Assembly (NCBI GenBank): GCA_029204225.1
Contig: CM055093.1
Span: 29,769,777-29,833,776 of the forward strand
Source: Diphasiastrum complanatum
Lineage: Eukaryota; Streptophyta; Lycopodiopsida; Lycopodiales; Lycopodiaceae
DNA length: 64,000 nt
Reading direction: 5' to 3'
The notes beneath the pieces were generated by a model, which worked only from the letters and a program-made list of their open reading frames with translations, had not been told where the DNA came from and searched no databases. The translations under genes and the position numbers were made by a program. Shown here one piece after another: positions 20,151 to 33,361 of the stretch; within the stretch, counting starts at the first letter, position 1, and every line of letters begins with the position of its first letter.

Positions 20151-23100
20151 ATCGGCCTGTTGCGGGCCACTTATAACTTCTCACAAAGTCTTCCTATGAA
20201 GTCTTACAAGTACTTACAACTATCGACTCATTATGATTACGAAGTTTGACGACCCAGTACAAATCTAACCACCAAGATTCGGACATGTACTTCAACATGA
20301 ATACCTAGTACATTGTCAACCACTTCTCGATCTGACAAGGCACTTCAAGAAATTGCATTAAACTTTGTCATGATCTACCATGCACCACCACACATCGATT
20401 GATCCAATGCCTTGTAAATTGATCCATTTCTCAACTCTCGTATAAATTTTTCTGAACATCTCGACGCTTCCGCAATACATGTTTCCTCAACCAACATTAA
20501 TGAGTTTGTGTTTGTCTACATATCAATCGAATCAATAATGATAATTTCAAAGTGAGGATCAAGTAAAATCAGTTGCGACCCTTGTTGTGATACAGTTGAT
20601 TTGAATCTGATAGGTGTAGTTCATACACTAAGGGAAAGGAGGACTCACTTATCAGAGTGCGATAGTTCAAACATAGTTCCTTTTCTATCTAGCCTTTCGT
20701 CATTCCCTTTGATTCCATGTGTGCCCCCCCCCGCCCAACAGCCTCTGAACTACACCATCCCTTGCCCTACGATGGTTAGTTGCACCTAGAAGTGATCTTA
20801 GGTTTGGTATTGTTGCAGTCTCATAACACTATGTCAACTATTAAAACCCCCATTAGTACTTTTAACAACAAAGATTTCTTCAACCAAGTTCTCTTCTCAT
20901 AGAGTGTCTTCTAGCAATTGTTGACACTCTACTTTGTGTCCTAAAAATTTGTGTCAATGGCAAGGACTAGAAAAACTTTTAAAAACAACATTTCTACTAT
21001 CAAGTTTGGAGTCAAGCTATGTTGCTTAACCTTATATATTAACAAAATGTTTCTAAGTCTATTATCTATATTAGTGTGTATTTAGCTAAGAATAGTGGTA
21101 ATTCTATGCAAATTGAAATCTCTAAGTTAGCAAAATTCTCTATATAGATATCATTTGTGTATTCTTTAAAAATGGGATTATCACGAAAGTGATAAGGGTT
21201 AGAAGCTAAATGTCTTATAGGTTTTGTACATATCAAAAAACATATAATTCCTTTCAAGCACCTCAGTACCTAGGAGATTTTTACTTTCCAAGATCTTTTG
21301 TTACTTGGAGGGTCCTACTTGGTCCTCTATTTGCAATCCTCATATCTTCCAAGATGTCATGGATTCCATCATTGATTCTTTGCACCTTGATTTTGATGCC
21401 TTGATAGTACACTGTATACTCCATGACGAGGCTTCATTTTCTCTATTTTCCATGTCAACATATTGGGGTCAGAGCCTTCTTTATATCCATCTTCGGTCAT
21501 TGATCTGCTGCTATTTGAATGGTTCACCTCTCTATCATTTTCAAGAGGCATACTAATCATGTACCAATCACACTCATCACTATAACAAGCTCCAAGAAGT
21601 CTTTAATACAAAAGTCTCCAAGTGTAGCTTCTTTGTTATCAATTACATTACAAAGAACGAGTTTTTTTAGTGTTTCCCACATTGATACAAGTAACACTTA
21701 GCTCTTCAACCCCCCTTTCTCAATGGATCAAATAGATAGAAAAATTTTCCACTAAATTTTCCACTTCACCTTCTAGTTGCAATGATGGCTATAAATATCG
21801 TTCTGCCTTCTCTCTCAATGACAAGTTCCCTTGCTATGACATTTCCTTATCTTCATGATCGCTTTCTCGTTGGTTCCGCGTCTCTCATAGGTTCGTCATA
21901 GATCTATAGTTTGTGTATTCTTTGTCTCCTACATCACTATCGCCTTTCCCCCCTATCTCCTCCACCATGACTAGTAAACGCTCCAAATTACAATAGCTTC
22001 CACTAGTCTAGCTAGATTTGAACTTTGGAAATATATTTAATATAATTATTATTGCAAATGTAGCCAATTTAAGGAGCATATTTATGTACAATATGTACAA
22101 TGAACATCACATAGTAAGGCCAAGCTAAGGAGCACAACGCTCCAAATGTCCACTCGTGCGTAGCCATGGTTGGAGCCTCCTACACCTACATGGGCCCGAT
22201 TCCAAGTCTTATCCAATTGATTGTTGTGGAGGACAAATCATACTTTTGTAGGTATTAATTATTACAACAAACCTTTAGATATTCATAATACCATTAGGCT
22301 TACTACCTTAAGCTAAAGTTCCATTTGTAAGGCTCTTACTTCGTTCATGGTCAACTAGGCAGCAACCAAACCCCACAATTTTCAAAGTTGAAAAGGTTGC
22401 AAATGACAACATGCCATGCATGTTGCACAAGTGAGTGGATGCTTATAGCATGAAAACACATATACTTCATGGCCAAATCCATGACACTATTTGTTGCTTG
22501 TTGGGTCAAGGGGATGTGACCCAAATTATGAGTGGTGCACATTGAAGTCTAGTTTGTTTTATAGTAGGGGCCTCTTGACCCAATTATTATTTTCATGGCC
22601 CATTATAATTAGCCTACCAAATTTGAGATTGATTTTTAGGAAGAAAAACAATGTAAATTTCTAAAACCTACATATTTATCCCTGGTTAGTTAAAAGTTGT
22701 TACTACTTTATGCTTAAAAAAGCTCAAATTCGCACTACTACAAAATGGGGATATCCCTTGTGCATTACATGATCCCTTGTGCATGGAGATATCCCTTGTG
22801 CATTAGATGATCTTCTTGCAATAAAAATCTTACATGTTTTGCCCCTCTCTTGATGACTCATGAGCCAACCAACTTCAAATCTCTAGGTGATGACTCATGA
22901 GCCAACCAACTTCAAATCTCTAGGTGATGACTCATGAGCCAACCAACTTCAAATCTCTAGGTTCTTAACTTGAAGGGTGTAGTTTTTCATTATAAACACA
23001 ACTAAAATTTTCATCATGACACAAGCCCCCCCCCTTCGTAATGACACACAAAATTGGCATGGGGTAGTTGTATATTTTTACTAATATCTTAGCATGCATA

Positions 23101-25031
23101 ATATTGTTTTTTTGCGACAATAGTTGATTTGCACTAGCATGATAGGGTATGTATCTCACAAGTAGACTTGGCAAAGAAGAAAAGGCTCGTAGTTGATGTT
23201 TGAGAATCGGTGCTTGCAAAGAATTGACAAATACAAACAACCCAATTGTTGAAATTCACTTTTTACCGGTTCATTTTAGATTTATAGGTTTTTTAATGGT
23301 TTAAGATCAGTCGGTTATAGTTATAGATTTCAGGTTCAAGTTTAGTTTAACCTTTCATTGATTCCATAATAGTTTTGTGGGTTTTTTTTATAATGTTAGT
23401 TTGAAAGTTTTTTTTGAGCATTGTTGAGCATGTGCCCATAATGACACATGTTTTGCACATCCAACTTAGCCAACCCAACAAACCATAGTGAATATGTTGA
23501 CACTTATCGTAGCATGTTAGGATGGGTCCCAATGAATTAACACCTATATGTTAGGATAGGTTCCAACAAATTTAAGTTGGCCATGATTTTACATGATCCA
23601 TTGAAATTTCCTTTTACCAATATTTGGATCTTCAAAAAGCGACATGTCAATGGCTCAACTATGTTATTGGCTAACCCAACTCAATCTGATACATGGTAAG
23701 AAGGGTGCGAAAATTTCATATTAGTAGTGCCTAGACGATGTCTCTTATGGCCCAATCTTCTTGGGAAATGGGATGATGGGCAAAGGACCTTTCACAATTG
23801 CGTGGTAAGTAGATATGGAAAATCTAAATGTGATTGGGAGGTATAAATCTTTACCTTGGGATTGGGAACTGAACATGGCAACATAAGAAACAATGGGCAT
23901 TGGGCTTGAGTTGCTCCTACATTGCAAAGGGAAGATCTACCCGTGTGCTACACAGTTGCAACTCAAACCAAGCATCAAACTAAGTAAGAAAAGAGAGAGA
24001 ACCTTTTTCACTCAATGGACCAATGGCATGACTCCATTTTGAAAAAGATTCTGGGGGCATCCCGGTGAGAGATCAGGCTAATTGTGAGTTTAGTAAGATC
24101 TAACCTTGGGCAAGAGAACAAATATTTTTAGATTGTAGGACCCAGATTTCATATTTTCCGAAAATAAGCTTAAAATTTGGAATTATAGATATTATGGTGG
24201 TTGACATTAGACTTTAACCTTTGGTTATAAATTATATATAGAAGTTCATCTCTAGGTCTTTTTTTGGGAGGTTGGAAAACAAAACAATGAGCGATCATAG
24301 CTCCGGGGACAGAGCTTATATTGCTTAGTTCTTCTTCCTTTGCTGCTGCACGCACAAAGCTAGCCGCTGTCGCTGGGCGAAAGAGAGGGAGAGGGAGGCA
24401 GGGGAGAGATCGTAAAGCTGAGCTTCTGCATTTGTTGAGAATCTGATCTATCTATCCTTCACCGTGATTTGAATTACGACCAGCTATGAAAGAGATGGGG
24501 AAAGTGCGCAAAGGTGCGTGGTCGGTGGAAAGCAGCTGGGTGGTTTGCAAGAAAGGGTAAAGACCAAAACGACACGTTGCTTTTTTCTACAAAAGGAAAA
24601 AGCTTGTTGGGCTCGTGGGTGGATTGGCCCGTGTAGCCCAAATTTCCAAGACAAAAAGGCTTAGATTCACAAAATTGCGATATGCCATGAGCAATTTAGA
24701 GCCTGGTGAGAAGTTGATAAATGAAGACTGTGTCAAAAGGAATGATGGTAACACGGTAAGTATGAGCTGCATGGGGAGTAGACTTTGTCCTTCGAGACTT
24801 TTAGCATTTGCCTAAGATGAGGATTGTAGTATAAGCAATTTATAGCGGCTGATTTGAAGACTTTTGAGAGAGAGAGCGCAAACGTTTACAGTACTATCCT
24901 GCACCTGTTTGTAAAATTAATCTACGAGGAAACTGGGCAGCTCATCTCTCTGTCAGCATCCCGTAAGTGATTTCGAGAGCTCAATGCCAGGGATATTTAG
25001 AGAAAATTACAGCAGACAATAGCAGACAACT
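20151..25031. other. Intergenic region, no gene recognised
   Basis: AT-rich DNA with only short chance frames on both strands. It contains a C-run near 20728-20733, the 37-base repeat at 22851-22961, a repeated phrase ATATCCCTTGTGCATTA around 22750-22800, and a GA-rich, somewhat more GC-rich patch at about 24340-24560. The last few hundred bases are upstream of the MATE gene, but no clear TATA box could be fixed. Confidence 0.6.
22851..22961. repeat. 37-base tandem repeat, three copies
   Basis: Three essentially identical head-to-tail units start at 22851, 22888 and 22925. Each contains TGATGACTCATGAGCC, which includes the bZIP-type core TGACTCA. Whether it binds anything is unknown; it lies 2.1 kb upstream of the MATE start. 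Confidence 0.9.
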
Positions 25032-27009
25032 ATGTGTATGCATAGTATGTGCCCTTGCGGAGCGGATTCTGCTGCATGTGCTCGTAGCTGTGGAGCAGAT
25101 TCCGTCACCTTTCCTCTAAAAACGAACAGCTGTGGCAACCATACTCCATCCAGAGAAGTGGAGTTACTTATTGTCGAGCCAGCTAGTGAACCTGTTAAGG
25201 TGAAGGACGACATCGACCTTGAGCTTCAACGATGGCCAACTTTAACCGAGGTTGGTAAAGACAGCCCTTTAATTTTTGCCTTCTTCATTGTTTTTGAGAT
25301 GACAGCGATTTTTGCATGTAGAGAAAAACTGGTCATTCATGAGTGAAGATTCAAAATTCTAAACTGGTTAATTGAGATTCGACGAAAGGATGCCAAGTAC
25401 ACAGTCTGAAGTATGCTATAGATAACGATAAGAACACTTGCTTGACTATTCGTGGTTCACTTGACCTTTCGGTTAGCACTCTGCTTCAACTCTTACCAAC
25501 AATATCTTGTATATAACTGTGCAGGTAATGGAAGAGTTGCAGCAGATAAGCAGCATAGCAGGGCCTATGGCGATTATGGGGTTGCTCCTTTATGCTAGAG
25601 CCCTTACATCTATGCTGTTTCTTGGTCGCCTGGGCGAGCTAGAATTAGCTGGAGGATCATTGTCAATTGGCTTCGCAAACATAACTGGATATTCTGTGCT
25701 TTCCGGATTAGCGATGGGCATGGAGCCTATTTGTGGGCAAGCTTACGGAGCAAAGAAGTGGCACTTGATAGGACTCACGCTGCAGCGAATGATCCTAATT
25801 CTTCTGTTTGCTTGCATCCCTATAGGATTTCTTTGGCTGAACATGCGAAGGGTTCTATTGTGGTGTGGACAAGACAAAGACATCACAACTATGGCTAGTA
25901 CATATATTTTATTCTCCCTTCCAGACCTTCTTGTTCAGGCAGTCTTAAACCCTCTTAGAATCTACCTTCGCACACAGGGCATTACAGCGCCCTTGACATG
26001 GTGTGCAGCCTTAGCAGTGGGGTTTCACATACCAATAAACTTGTTTCTGGTTTCTTACTTGAAGATGCGGATTGAAGGTGTTGCCCTGGGAGCTGTATGG
26101 ACGAATTTCAATTTTGTGTTCTTTCTGGTTGTCTATTTGTGGATTTCTGGGGAATCCAAGAAGACTTGGGAAGGCTGGTCTTTAGCTTGTATGAAGGAGT
26201 GGATGCCTTTACTTTCTCTTGCTGTTCCAAGCTGCGTTTCAGTGTGCTTAGAGTGGTGGTGGTATGAATTTATGATCATTTTGTCAGGGCTGTTGTGGAA
26301 CGCAAAGGCAGCAGTTGCAACCATGGGTATATTAATTCAAACAACATCCCTGGTGTACATTTTTCCATCGTCATTGAGCTTGGCTGTGTCTACAAGAGTA
26401 GGCAACGAACTGGGTGCAAACAGGCCAGCCAAGGCTAGATTTGCCATGCTTGTTGCCCTTGGATGCGCAACTGCACTTGGAGTAATGGCAATGACATTTA
26501 CCACAACCATGAGACACTTATGGGCTGGGCTCTTCACAAGTGACAAACAAATTCTTTCTCTCACAGCCTTGGCAATGCCGATAGTGGGCTTGTGCGAGCT
26601 TGGAAATTGTCCTCAAACTACAGGTTGCGGTGTTCTGAGAGGTAGTGCACGGCCTGCAATTGGGGCAAACATAAATCTAGGATCATTCTATTTCGTTGGG
26701 ATGCCAGTTGCATTGATTCTCGGTTTTCTAGTCAGCACTGGCTTTGCAGGGCTATGGTTTGGATTACTGGCAGCACAAGCAACCTGTGCTACTGTTATGC
26801 TCTTTGTAATGTCTCGTACAAATTGGACACTACAGGCAAAAAGAGCAAAACAGTTAACGGAAACAGCACAACAAATTGATCAATCATGTTATAGTACGTC
26901 TGCAGATAAACTTGAGATAAAAACGGCTTCTGATTCATGGTGCGACAAGGAGAACATGGATGAAGAAAATCCTTTAATTAGTCTTGCAGCGATGCAACAG
27001 GAAGAATAA
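25032..27009 (+). CDS. MATE (DTX/multidrug and toxic compound extrusion) transporter
   Basis: A membrane antiporter that exports organic compounds in exchange for cations. Two exons: 25032-25250 (73 codons, ending RWPTLTE) and 25525-27009; intron 25251-25524 is GT-AG, phase 0. Product 567 residues, within the family range. Exon 2 starts VMEELQQISSIAGPMAIMGLL, a typical MATE start, then GRLGELELAGGSLSIGFANI, GMEPICGQAYGAKK (about residue 145), PLRIYLRTQG, LGANRPAKARFA and CGVLRGSARPAIGA; about twelve membrane segments are expected. The WPTL.E join and the GGSLSIGFANITGYSVLSG stretch fit the plant DTX48-56-like clade. The ATG at 25032 is the first after an in-frame stop at 25020-25022; later Mets at 25038 and 25047 are possible. 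The N-terminus is Cys-rich (CPCGADSAACARSCG). The frame is clean, so it is probably functional. Substrate unknown. Confidence 0.93.
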
Positions 27010-30000
27010 AACTTTCACACGATCCATAGTCTTGAGTATCCCCCCCAACTTTTGTTCATACAAGACCGAATGTGGACGCCTTTTGATGGTTTTGTTCTCT
27101 ATACGATTGAAATTTTTTCAAAACTTCATTCTTTGACAAGCCCTGTCTGTAGAGCTTCATAAAATTAACACCGACAATTTAAAGTTAGGGCTACCAATTT
27201 GTTCTCTTTGGAATTTTTTTCATCGAAAAGAATTTCCATGTCATCTCTTATCTAAAATTCATGGTGCGCGTGAGATTGCTGTATTGTATTTCACGAAACT
27301 AAATTCAGTCACCCAATACAAAGGTGAACGAAATTTTGTAGGTACCAGATTCTTATCAGGATGCAACGATCAACACAGCTCGCAACACTAGGAATGAGAC
27401 AAGAATAGTTCCCAGGCACAAACAGGCAAACTTACAATAGAAGGTCAATAAAGTATTATAACAGTCTGCTTCAACATCCCAAACAACATAAAACGCTAAT
27501 AAACTCAGGATTGCCTCCAACAGTACAATGCCATTTTTTTTTATTACTTTAATCCGTTGATTGCCTTTGGAAAGAATCGTGAGTTATGTTGCTTAATTAA
27601 ACATGTAAATCACTTATGAGAAAGGCGCTTAATCTACTCCAAAATTACTGTAAGTTGAGAAAATGCATCCAATAATTTGCATTGATTGGATCTCCATGTG
27701 CTTCATCATTGAATTCTTTGACCGTGGAAAACTTTGTCAGGGTCCGCTTCGGTTTGCAATCGTACAGTGTGTGTAGAATCCCAAATATTCCTAGAAGGAA
27801 GCGTCTTCTGGGTTAGATGATGCATTACAATCAGCATCTTTGAAGACGGTGAGATTCTACAAAACTTTACGCGTTTTGTACTGTGCAGTGTGGAGGCTTG
27901 AATTTGTTCAAAGTAGGCAACTTTTAGTTAGTGTCAGGGTGGCTCCAGGCACTGCAACCAAACGATTCCCCCTTTGAGGATCAAGGGTAGTCAAAAGTTG
28001 AAGAAGTGGCTTAGTTTGGTGTCATAGTAGAAGTTGGATATAGCAAACAACGTCATTGCAGTAGATCATGAGGAGGCTGAGTGGCCCTAGCGTGATGTGG
28101 GCACCACAACAGCATCTAAGAATTTATGTTCTACTGATCACAAAAGTGTTGATGATAAAGCTCGATCCTGTGCAGGAACTTTACGCTTATTCTATAAGAA
28201 AATGCCACATCGGAGCAAGCAACGTGTCAAAGATGATATAGCATTGGCGGTGGTGCCCAGACAATCCATCTAGAAGCCCTCTCCTGTCAAATGTAAAGAA
28301 AAATACTTTTCTTTCTCTTGTATTGTCAATTGGGTACTTTAAAGTCTTGTTTCTGTGACCCAAAAAGCAATGGAAACACTTAGCTTTGTGTCGGTCAAGG
28401 CTTGTAAGTTCATTTTTTCGGTTCACATTTATGTGACAAATCTGACACAAGATGCTTTACTCTCAGCTTTGAAAGGAAGGAGGTCCAGTTGTGGAGAAGC
28501 TGGCTGCTGGCAGCTGCTGCTACCTACCTAAAATCTCTCACATGGTTGCTTTTAGTTCCTCTTGCAATGTATTACTGCATCACCCAATGGCCAGGACCCA
28601 CTATGCTGTACAATTGTTTCAAGCCAACATTATCAAAAACCTACAGCACCTAAGCTGTATAAAATAAGATATAGCTTTGAAATTTTTTCTTTTAACCACT
28701 TAGAAGGCATTAATAGCATAGTTAATATTAGTGCCAATGTCATTCCGAGCTCGAGAGCCAAATCCCAAATATGTCAACAAAGCGACAAACGGGGTTCAAG
28801 TGTCCACTTGGCATAAAGTTTTACACTTAACCCGAGAACTGAGCTCTAAATATGTCAACGAAGCAATAGGTTGAGGTTCAAGAATCACATCAACGTGGCA
28901 TGAAGTTCCCTATTTGCCTGCGCTCCTATTGTCCTTTGATAAATTTGAAATATTTAAAAAAAAACTAATAAATATAATAGAAATAAAAAATTCACATTGC
29001 TAATTTCAACAATTGGCATGTGAAATTTTATGCCATATTATGAACACACGAAGCTTTGACAAAGACATGTAAATCAAAGTTCAAAAAAAAGCATTTGATA
29101 GTTAAAAAATGAAAATAAACTATGATATAGTTTTAAAATGAATAAAATATATAAGCATATTTGTATCAAAACTCATGAACAAAAGACATTCTCTACCGTA
29201 TGTCGCGTTCCATGGGGCAAAGCCAAAAACTTGTAACACGAGTTGTAAACTAGAACTATAATTTTGAAAGATGTTAGTAAATGGGTTTATGAGAAATAAA
29301 AGCTTGCAAACTTTTAAGTACTAGGTGCAATACCAAATCTAACACTAGACATGTAAATTTCTATGCTAATCTCAACAATTGGTCGTGAAGAGTTTAGAGC
29401 ACCTCAATCCACAAGTGACTCATCATTCATTACTTAGAAACTGGCCTTGCAGCATAGCGGCTAGACATTTGCATGTCTTTGTGATGAATAAAGTTTTGAC
29501 CTAAATAAGTGAAATCTTGATCGTGACCACTAAAATTTTGACTAGCAAGTTGGTAGTAGAAATCTCTATTGCAACTAGCTAAAACCTATCAAGATTTTAA
29601 GCACATGTCGTTGCCTCAATGCTCGAAGAACCCTCTTGTAACTTACCTCTAAAATTTTGCATTTTTAGAAGTTCTAAAATTTAACGTCAAAATTTTAGCT
29701 AAAATCCTTCAAATATGAGAAGTTGACAATAAACTTAACGCATAAAATGGTACATAAATCTATCTTAATGCATTGTAAGAGTACACTATTTTTCAAAATT
29801 TATCAACCTTATTGTCCTTGCCTCCCCTTTATGGGAAGCAATTTACTACAAAAGCAATTCAACATGAAATGTGTATTTAGTATTGTCTTTATGTTTTTAG
29901 CTTTGCTCCGATAGTCGTAACCTATCATGATGATTTGCTAAATGGTAAGGTCATTTCTAGATGCCTTTGGGCATTAAAATGAGTTAATTTGTTTCTTTTG

Positions 30001-31310
30001 ATTCTTCTAAAATGCAATTTAACAATTTGAATGCATGCGTATGACACAAAGGCAAAGCTTCTCTTGATATATCATCAATACTGATATGTCCTTATATTAG
30101 CAACAAATTGGAGTCTAACTTATGACCACAAGTAGAGGAAAAAAAATCCCAAAAATCCTAACCAATATTAGTATTCGCATTGCTTACAGATGACTTAATC
30201 TCAAACTTGTAAGCATGTTATGATTTTGATTATGTTGCTTTTACAAATTTTGGACTCCTGGATACACAACTAGAATGATTGCTTGCAAAAGAAGGTGATT
30301 CAAAAGTTTTACAAGCATCTTTGTCATGCACATTAGAAAATGAAAACAAGAAGTCCTACAATTTAAAAAGATATAAAAAAATAGCATTTTTATAACTTAA
30401 ATTCACCTCTTTCACCTTTGAGAAGGTTATCATGATAGATTGACTTGATTGTGGCAAGGCTAACAACAATATTAAATGTTTGCATATAATTCTATTGAGA
30501 CCAAATGAATTTTACATACTAAACAAGGTCATCTTAAAGATCATGACAAGCTTTGAAGATGGTGACAAGCTTTGCATGTGAAGGCTGAAATGTTAAAAAA
30601 ATCATTTGATTGCTAAAAGATGAAAAAACAAAAAAGAGATATTGCAATTAAAAACGTTAGAAAGAAATCACTTTCTTTCTCAAACTCATGAAAAAGACAC
30701 ACTTCATATTCGAGCAAATCGTTACTATAGGAAACAAATCTCCAATATAATATAGCTCAGCCCAAAGCTAAAAGTTTTAGTTTAGAATACTCTAACCATT
30801 TTGTTGAACATCATCAATTTTGTTAAGCAAATTCTTATACCTGTCTATCCTCCTAAAGTCAACAATGAACATCCTTCTTAGTCATTGCTTAAAAAAAACA
30901 TTTTAGAAGAAAGACCCTGATTCCATTCTCAGTAAGAGCCGGTTTGTTCAGATAATGCCGATTTTCAGAAAAGTAGGCCTAGAGCCCAGCCCTAGACCCT
31001 CATGGGATTCATCCCTTGTTGGCTTGTCTTCTGATGCCCATTGCCAACCAAGCCCAATTTAGCAAGAGAGGCTTTCTATTAGATTCTTTGAGATTTGCTG
31101 GAGTACTAGCTACCTACCCAATGTTCCCAATTAGAAACGCAATCTAATACGGTCTTGTTACGGGATTCCAAATCCCAGTCAGCAATCACGTGTAGGGCTG
31201 TCCCATTCCAGAATTCCCAGTGCCTGCAGGCTTCTAAGCTTCTGCAATCTAGAACTTAATTTACAATTCTCAGTTTTCTGGAACTACAACAGTACAACTC
31301 CTAGTCCTAG
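27010..31310. other. Intergenic region downstream of MATE, no gene recognised
   Basis: Very AT-rich sequence with many short runs of A and T and no convincing frame. An AATAAA lies across the MATE stop codon (27004-27009) and could be a weak polyadenylation signal. No LTR ends, tRNA or transposon ORF were recognised. Confidence 0.55.
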
Positions 31311-31351
31311 TCTAGTGTCTAGTCTCCTCCTCAGTCTTCAGTCCGAGTCCT

Positions 31352-31762
31352 GTGTCCCGTCCTCTACGTGCACGAGTGCTTCTTTCTTTCGCACTGAGGT
31401 TGCTTCCCGAATTCAATTTCTCTGGTGATTTGGGCACAGTGGTTGCTTCTGGGTCTGGATTTCTCTCGAGATTCGGGACACATTTGGGGAACAGGGAAAA
31501 AGAGAAGCGCCGCTTGAAGCTTCTATTGGAATTTGGCATTTGCCGCTACGCCAGAGAGCTGACTGCCCTGCCTGGTCAGTCGTGGGCCTCCGTCAAATTT
31601 GGCCCAGCTTTAGCCGCTTCACGAGGGCCGCCAGCCCCCCAAAAAGAAAGTTGGAGGGCAGATGCTGATGGGCGGATTGCGGCCGAGAGAAGACGTCACG
31701 CAAGCTGGGGCGAAGAATCGAAGATGGCATGCAGGGTGCGTGGCATGGCTGAAGTGCAGTGA
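31352..31762 (+). other. GC-richer 136-codon frame of uncertain status
   Basis: An open frame (MSRPLRARVLLSFALRLL...) lies in a locally GC-richer island at 31320-31800, unlike the AT-rich surroundings. The product is Arg/Ala-rich without a domain I know, and the opposite strand is open over part of the same interval (31312-31539). It could be a leader or first exon, or a chance frame caused by base composition. I would not count it as a gene without transcript evidence. Confidence 0.2.
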
Positions 31763-31959
31763 CGTGGAGTAGTGGGCACTTGGGGACGTGCTGGGAGAGG
31801 TGATTCGTGTTTCCGAATAAGAAGGGTCAATTTTTTAACATGAGATACAAATTTCTTTTTATTTAATTTTAGCTTAAGGGGGGTGCGTGGCATTGGCAAG
31901 GTGTAAAGCTCGTCAAAAGGCACGTTTTCCTTTTGAAACATGAAAACACATTCATAAAA

Positions 31960-32125
31960 GTGTCAATTTTTTATTATATTTTATTTTACTTTACTCTCTA
32001 AATCTCTTTGCTTCAAATGTACTGTTGGAAAGTCAATTTCTTATTTTATTTACTTTATTCTCGAAATCTCCTTGCTTCAAATGTACTCTCCTTGCTTCAA
32101 ATGTACCATTGGAAAGTCAAATTTC
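31960..32125. repeat. Short imperfect tandem repeat
   Basis: Two units of roughly 70 bases share CTTGCTTCAAATGTAC and GGAAAGTCAA; the core CTCCTTGCTTCAAATGTAC is repeated once more inside the second unit (about 32068-32105). No coding content is seen. Confidence 0.7.
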
Positions 32126-32921
32126 ACAATATTAATTTTATTCTATAGACAATAATATCATTTAAAAAAATCCCCATAGTACAAATTTCGCACAAAATCA
32201 CAATTTCAATTTATTTTATTAATAATATCATTTAAAACAAATGATATCATTTTAAAAAGAGAAAACCTTACTTTTTGTATTGAAAAAAGCATGTATGACA
32301 TATGAATACTAAAAAAGTTGGGTGGATCTGCATGCCAAATTTCAAGCCTTTTGGTGCTCATTGTAGACCTCCTTGCTAGTTTAGATAGTGCAAAAAGCTG
32401 CAAAGCATAGGTTCTTGCAAACCACAGCATGTCGAAGTGTTTATTGCAAGGGCTTCGATGAGCATGACAGTATGAATGTCACGACTTGATCGTTAAGTCC
32501 TTGTAGTTAAGCAAAGTAGCAAGACCTAGTTAGCTGATGTTTTAGCTTAAACTATCTTGTAATGCTTAGCTAATTAGTTCTTGTAATTAGACCAAGCATG
32601 CTATATGTATTGGAGGTCGGATACAAATAGAACAAGAAGGAGAAAAGTTAAGCATACACAGAGTGTGTGTGGAAGTAGTGGATGAGTGCTAGTTATGCAG
32701 TAGCAGACACACATCACCACACTCACACTTACATAGAATTAGCAATAACTAGCTTCTATTCGTGAGAGAGAATACATGTCTTGTGCTAACGCGTTGATCT
32801 GAGAAACAAACAACGCTCAAAAGGATCATTGATGTATACTTGATTTTTGGTAATATAGACAAGTAATAGTTCTTCTGCTCAATGTATGCAATCTTTGAAT
32901 GTTGTGATGCTTGTTCAATCA

Positions 32922-32952
32922 TTAGGGGCTATCAGAACTCAAAATGGGCCCT
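32922..32952 (+). repeat. Element B left terminal inverted repeat
   Basis: TTAGGGG, nine variable bases, then CTCAAAATGGGCCCTTT. It pairs with the inverted sequence at 37422-37453. Confidence 0.75.
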
Positions 32953-33361
32953 TTGTCAAGATGTTGTTTTTGACTTCGCACGCTTTCAACACTTATGTGT
33001 CCCAATGAATGGTGTCCATCTGTGACGAACTGTAACAATGGTTGACGGTCAAAAATTGTATTTAACTTTCCTGGCCAAATTTTTGTGATTTTCAAATATC
33101 CCGCCGGGCAGAACAAACAATTGTGATTGGACCATAGTTACTCCCCAAATACTACCATCATTGTACACTCGAGGTTGATTTGACGTCAATAGTCGTAAAC
33201 TATAGTTAACTAATCCTTGTAGTTTTGAAACTTTTTGTCATTCATAGGTATACCTCTCATTTTCTTCATTCTATCTCTTATTTTGGATTGTCATTCTTAG
33301 GTTTACCTCTCAATCTCTACATTCTCTCTGTTCTTAGCTTGCATACACGTATTTTCGACTA

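Noticed and set aside
24486-24558. Short frame MKEMGKVRKGAWSVE resembling the start of an R2R3-MYB protein
   Set aside because: Only about 12 residues fit, a stop follows at once and no MYB repeat with spaced Trp residues is found downstream.
27010-31310. Several frames of 60-87 codons
   Set aside because: Random-looking composition in AT-rich DNA, with no family resemblance or splice context.
31352-31762. 136-codon frame in a GC-rich island as a gene
   Set aside because: No recognisable domain, the opposite strand is open over part of it, and base composition alone can explain both; kept only as a low-confidence note.
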